A stretch of DNA of 6,543 nucleotides from Promethearchaeota archaeon (GTDB lineage Archaea; Asgardarchaeota; Lokiarchaeia; Sigynarchaeales; SOKP01). This document shows, one piece after another, positions 5,127 to 6,543 of this stretch. Below the pieces are notes generated by a model that saw only the letters and a list, made by a program, of their open reading frames with translations, had not been told where the DNA came from and did no database searches. The position numbers and the translations under genes were made by a program. The DNA lies in NCBI GenBank assembly GCA_016839845.1, contig JAEOTL010000268.1, positions 1 to 6,543 on the forward strand, written 5' to 3'. Each line of letters opens with the position of its first letter. The stretch's first letter is position 1.

Positions 5127-5495
5127 ATGACACTTGAAAGAAAGGATGCTCCTAAAAGTTTTATTCCCATTTTTATGATATGGGTTTTTCTATGCAATCT
5201 TGTGGCGATAATCTTAGCAATTATATGGAATATTCACTTTCCCCAGAGCTTTTATTTTGATGCAACAATCTCAATGTATATCATTATCGCGATAAATATC
5301 CTTAGTATCATTCTCTTGTATCCGTTACTTAGCATGGATCCAATAACTCCATTTTTAAAGAGTGCGCTTATATGGTATATTGTGATATCAATAGTATACA
5401 TCATTTTGGGAGCATATTTTGCCCTAATACCTGGAACTGTTCAATTGCTTGGAGATCTTTGGTTTCATTGGGAGCGGAATAAACTAATAGGATAA
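5127..5495 (+). CDS. Small three-segment membrane protein of unknown function, 122 aa
   Basis: Hydrophobic segments lie near residues 12-34, 46-68 and 79-101. A short charged N-terminus (MTLERKDAPK) precedes them, and an aromatic and charged tail (LWFHWERNKLIG) follows. No signal peptide cleavage site, catalytic motif or known family signature is visible. The ATG has no Shine-Dalgarno; the T-rich run and TTTAAAC (about 5097-5106) lie 21-30 bases upstream, which suits a leaderless transcript. The gene is divergent from the membrane protein at 4998 and 90 bases ahead of the reductase gene on the same strand. Co-transcription with the reductase is possible, but that gap has its own TATA-like sequence. 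Coding status rests on length and strong hydrophobic periodicity in AT-rich DNA. Confidence 0.7.
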   Translation: MTLERKDAPKSFIPIFMIWVFLCNLVAIILAIIWNIHFPQSFYFDATISMYIIIAINILSIILLYPLLSMDPITPFLKSALIWYIVISIVYIILGAYFALIPGTVQLLGDLWFHWERNKLIG

Positions 5496-5551
5496 ATCTA
5501 ACAAGAGTTACCAAAACAAACTAGAAATATTAATATGTATAAGCCTGAGTG

Positions 5552-5577
5552 TTACCCTTATTAAGAAAATAGGGTGA
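5552..5577 (+). promoter_or_regulatory. Predicted leader hairpin covering the reductase Shine-Dalgarno
   Basis: As RNA, 5552-5562 (UUACCCUUAUU) can pair with 5568-5577 (AAUAGGGUGA). That gives ten base pairs, including one U-G pair and one bulged U at 5559, with loop AAGAA. The right arm contains GGGUGA, the best Shine-Dalgarno for the ATG at 5586 (GGTGA at 5573-5577, eight-base spacer). The hairpin would hide it. If transcription starts inside the repeat, the same sequence could instead be a protein-binding site. Confidence 0.4.
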
Positions 5578-5585
5578 AATAAGGA

Positions 5586-6543
5586 ATGAACAACTATGAT
5601 TTAGTCATTGTCGGTGCAGGAACATCAAGCACAATTGCCGCTCGATTTGCTGCGTCAAATGGAATGAAAGTATGCTTAATTGATGCAAACAAGAGAGAGG
5701 AAATTGGTAATAAAGTATGCGGAGATGTAGTCGCAACCTCTATTTTTGACTTTTTAAAGATTGATCCCCCTCAAGGGAACGAAATATTGAGCATGAAGAA
5801 TAAAATCAAGTTATACAGCTCGGATCTTCAGCATCATCTTACAGTTAATATGTCTATTTATTTGGTGGATAGATTACGATTTGGGCAAAAACTCTTGAAG
5901 GATGCGCTTGATTCGGGTGTAGCAGAATTTTTGGATAACTCTAAGGTCACGGATCTGACCTATAAAAATGGTAGTGTTAATGGAGTCACAGTTAGATTAA
6001 AAACAAGGGAAAAAGTGGCCATAAACGCCAAAATTGTAATTGATGGCAGTGGAGCTCACTCGATTGTGCGAAAAAAAATCAAAAGTGATATCATACTAAA
6101 AGCGATCCCCAAAGATGATTTAGTTATTTGCTATCGGGAAATTATTCAATTCAATGATAATTGGCGTCCAGAAATGCCCACAGATTCCTTAAATGTGGTA
6201 TTTGATTCCGACAATGCTCCAGGAGGTTATGTCTGGTATTTTCCCAAATCAGGCACAGTAGCCAATCTGGGACTAGGTGTATCCTTACATCAAAAAAGTA
6301 ATTTGAAGCCTATTTATCAGAACTTTGTTTTAAATAAACTTCTAGGCAAAAAGAATTACAAAGTATTATCTTCAAGCGGAGATATCGTTCCTATTAGAAG
6401 ACCCCTTCCTTCATGTGCTGACAATGGTATCATGTTTATAGGAGATGCGGGATGCCACGTTAACACAGCGAGCGGTGGCGGAATTCATACCGGAATGAAA
6501 GCTGGTTATTATGCTGCCATGATAGCGAAAAAAGCAATTGAAG
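5586..6543 (+). CDS. Geranylgeranyl reductase family FAD-dependent oxidoreductase (C-terminus beyond window)
   Basis: The 319 visible residues open with a dinucleotide-binding fold (YDLVIVGAGTSSTIAARFAA). KVCGD follows near residue 43, then a second FAD motif, IDGSGAHSIVRKK (152-164). PGGYVWYFPKSGTVANLGLG (212-231) and SGDIVPIRRPLP then IMFIGDAGCHVNTASGGGIHTGM (264-304) complete the set. This order is that of archaeal digeranylgeranylglycerophospholipid reductases and related flavoproteins. They reduce double bonds of prenyl chains, mainly in membrane lipids but also in quinones, on the cytoplasmic face of the membrane. Full proteins have about 390-410 residues, so roughly 75-90 are missing. 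The nucleotide loop reads GxGxxS, where most members have GxGxxG. The substrate cannot be fixed, because archaea often carry several paralogues. Start choice rests on GGTGA eight bases upstream. Confidence 0.9.
   Translation, partial: MNNYDLVIVGAGTSSTIAARFAASNGMKVCLIDANKREEIGNKVCGDVVATSIFDFLKIDPPQGNEILSMKNKIKLYSSDLQHHLTVNMSIYLVDRLRFGQKLLKDALDSGVAEFLDNSKVTDLTYKNGSVNGVTVRLKTREKVAINAKIVIDGSGAHSIVRKKIKSDIILKAIPKDDLVICYREIIQFNDNWRPEMPTDSLNVVFDSDNAPGGYVWYFPKSGTVANLGLGVSLHQKSNLKPIYQNFVLNKLLGKKNYKVLSSSGDIVPIRRPLPSCADNGIMFIGDAGCHVNTASGGGIHTGMKAGYYAAMIAKKAIE

Overview
The window looks like low-GC, AT-rich chromosomal DNA from an archaeon, probably an uncultured lineage. Three things point to Archaea. 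A geranylgeranyl-reductase-type flavoprotein lies at the right end. Several starts have no Shine-Dalgarno (SD) sequence but a TATA-like element about 25-30 bases upstream, as in leaderless archaeal promoters. There is also a long HEAT-repeat protein and an ICMT-like membrane methyltransferase. The phylum cannot be decided from the sequence alone.

Layout from left to right. (1) Bases 1-317 (+) are the C-terminal end of a six-hairpin glycosidase-like domain, of the kind often joined to or beside glycosyltransferases. (2) Convergent to it, 509-2263 (-) encodes a 584-residue HEAT/PBS-lyase-like repeat protein with its own SD. (3) A 536-base AT-rich gap holds the HEAT promoter, at most tiny or decayed ORFs, and the oligo-T terminator of the next gene. 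(4) 2800-3462 (-) encodes an isoprenylcysteine-carboxyl-methyltransferase-like membrane protein. (5) A divergent promoter region leads to 3860-4102 (+), an intact DUF433 antitoxin-like protein. It is followed three bases later by a truncated and frameshifted DUF5615 (PIN-like) toxin partner. (6) A 455-base gap carries an inverted repeat, two adjacent palindromes just downstream of a TATA-like run, and two short overlapping ORFs. (7) 4633-4998 (-) and 5127-5495 (+) are divergent small multi-pass membrane proteins of unknown function. (8) 5586-6543 (+) is a geranylgeranyl-reductase-family flavoprotein that runs off the end. A predicted hairpin covers its SD.

The genes do not form one obvious pathway. 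Most are single transcription units with alternating strands. The reductase and the ICMT-like protein could both act on prenyl or lipid substrates in the membrane, but they are not linked. The parts most worth a second look are the broken DUF433/DUF5615 pair and the palindrome-rich stretch beside it, the reductase leader hairpin, and the two-register organisation of the HEAT protein. I see no convincing undescribed multi-gene system.
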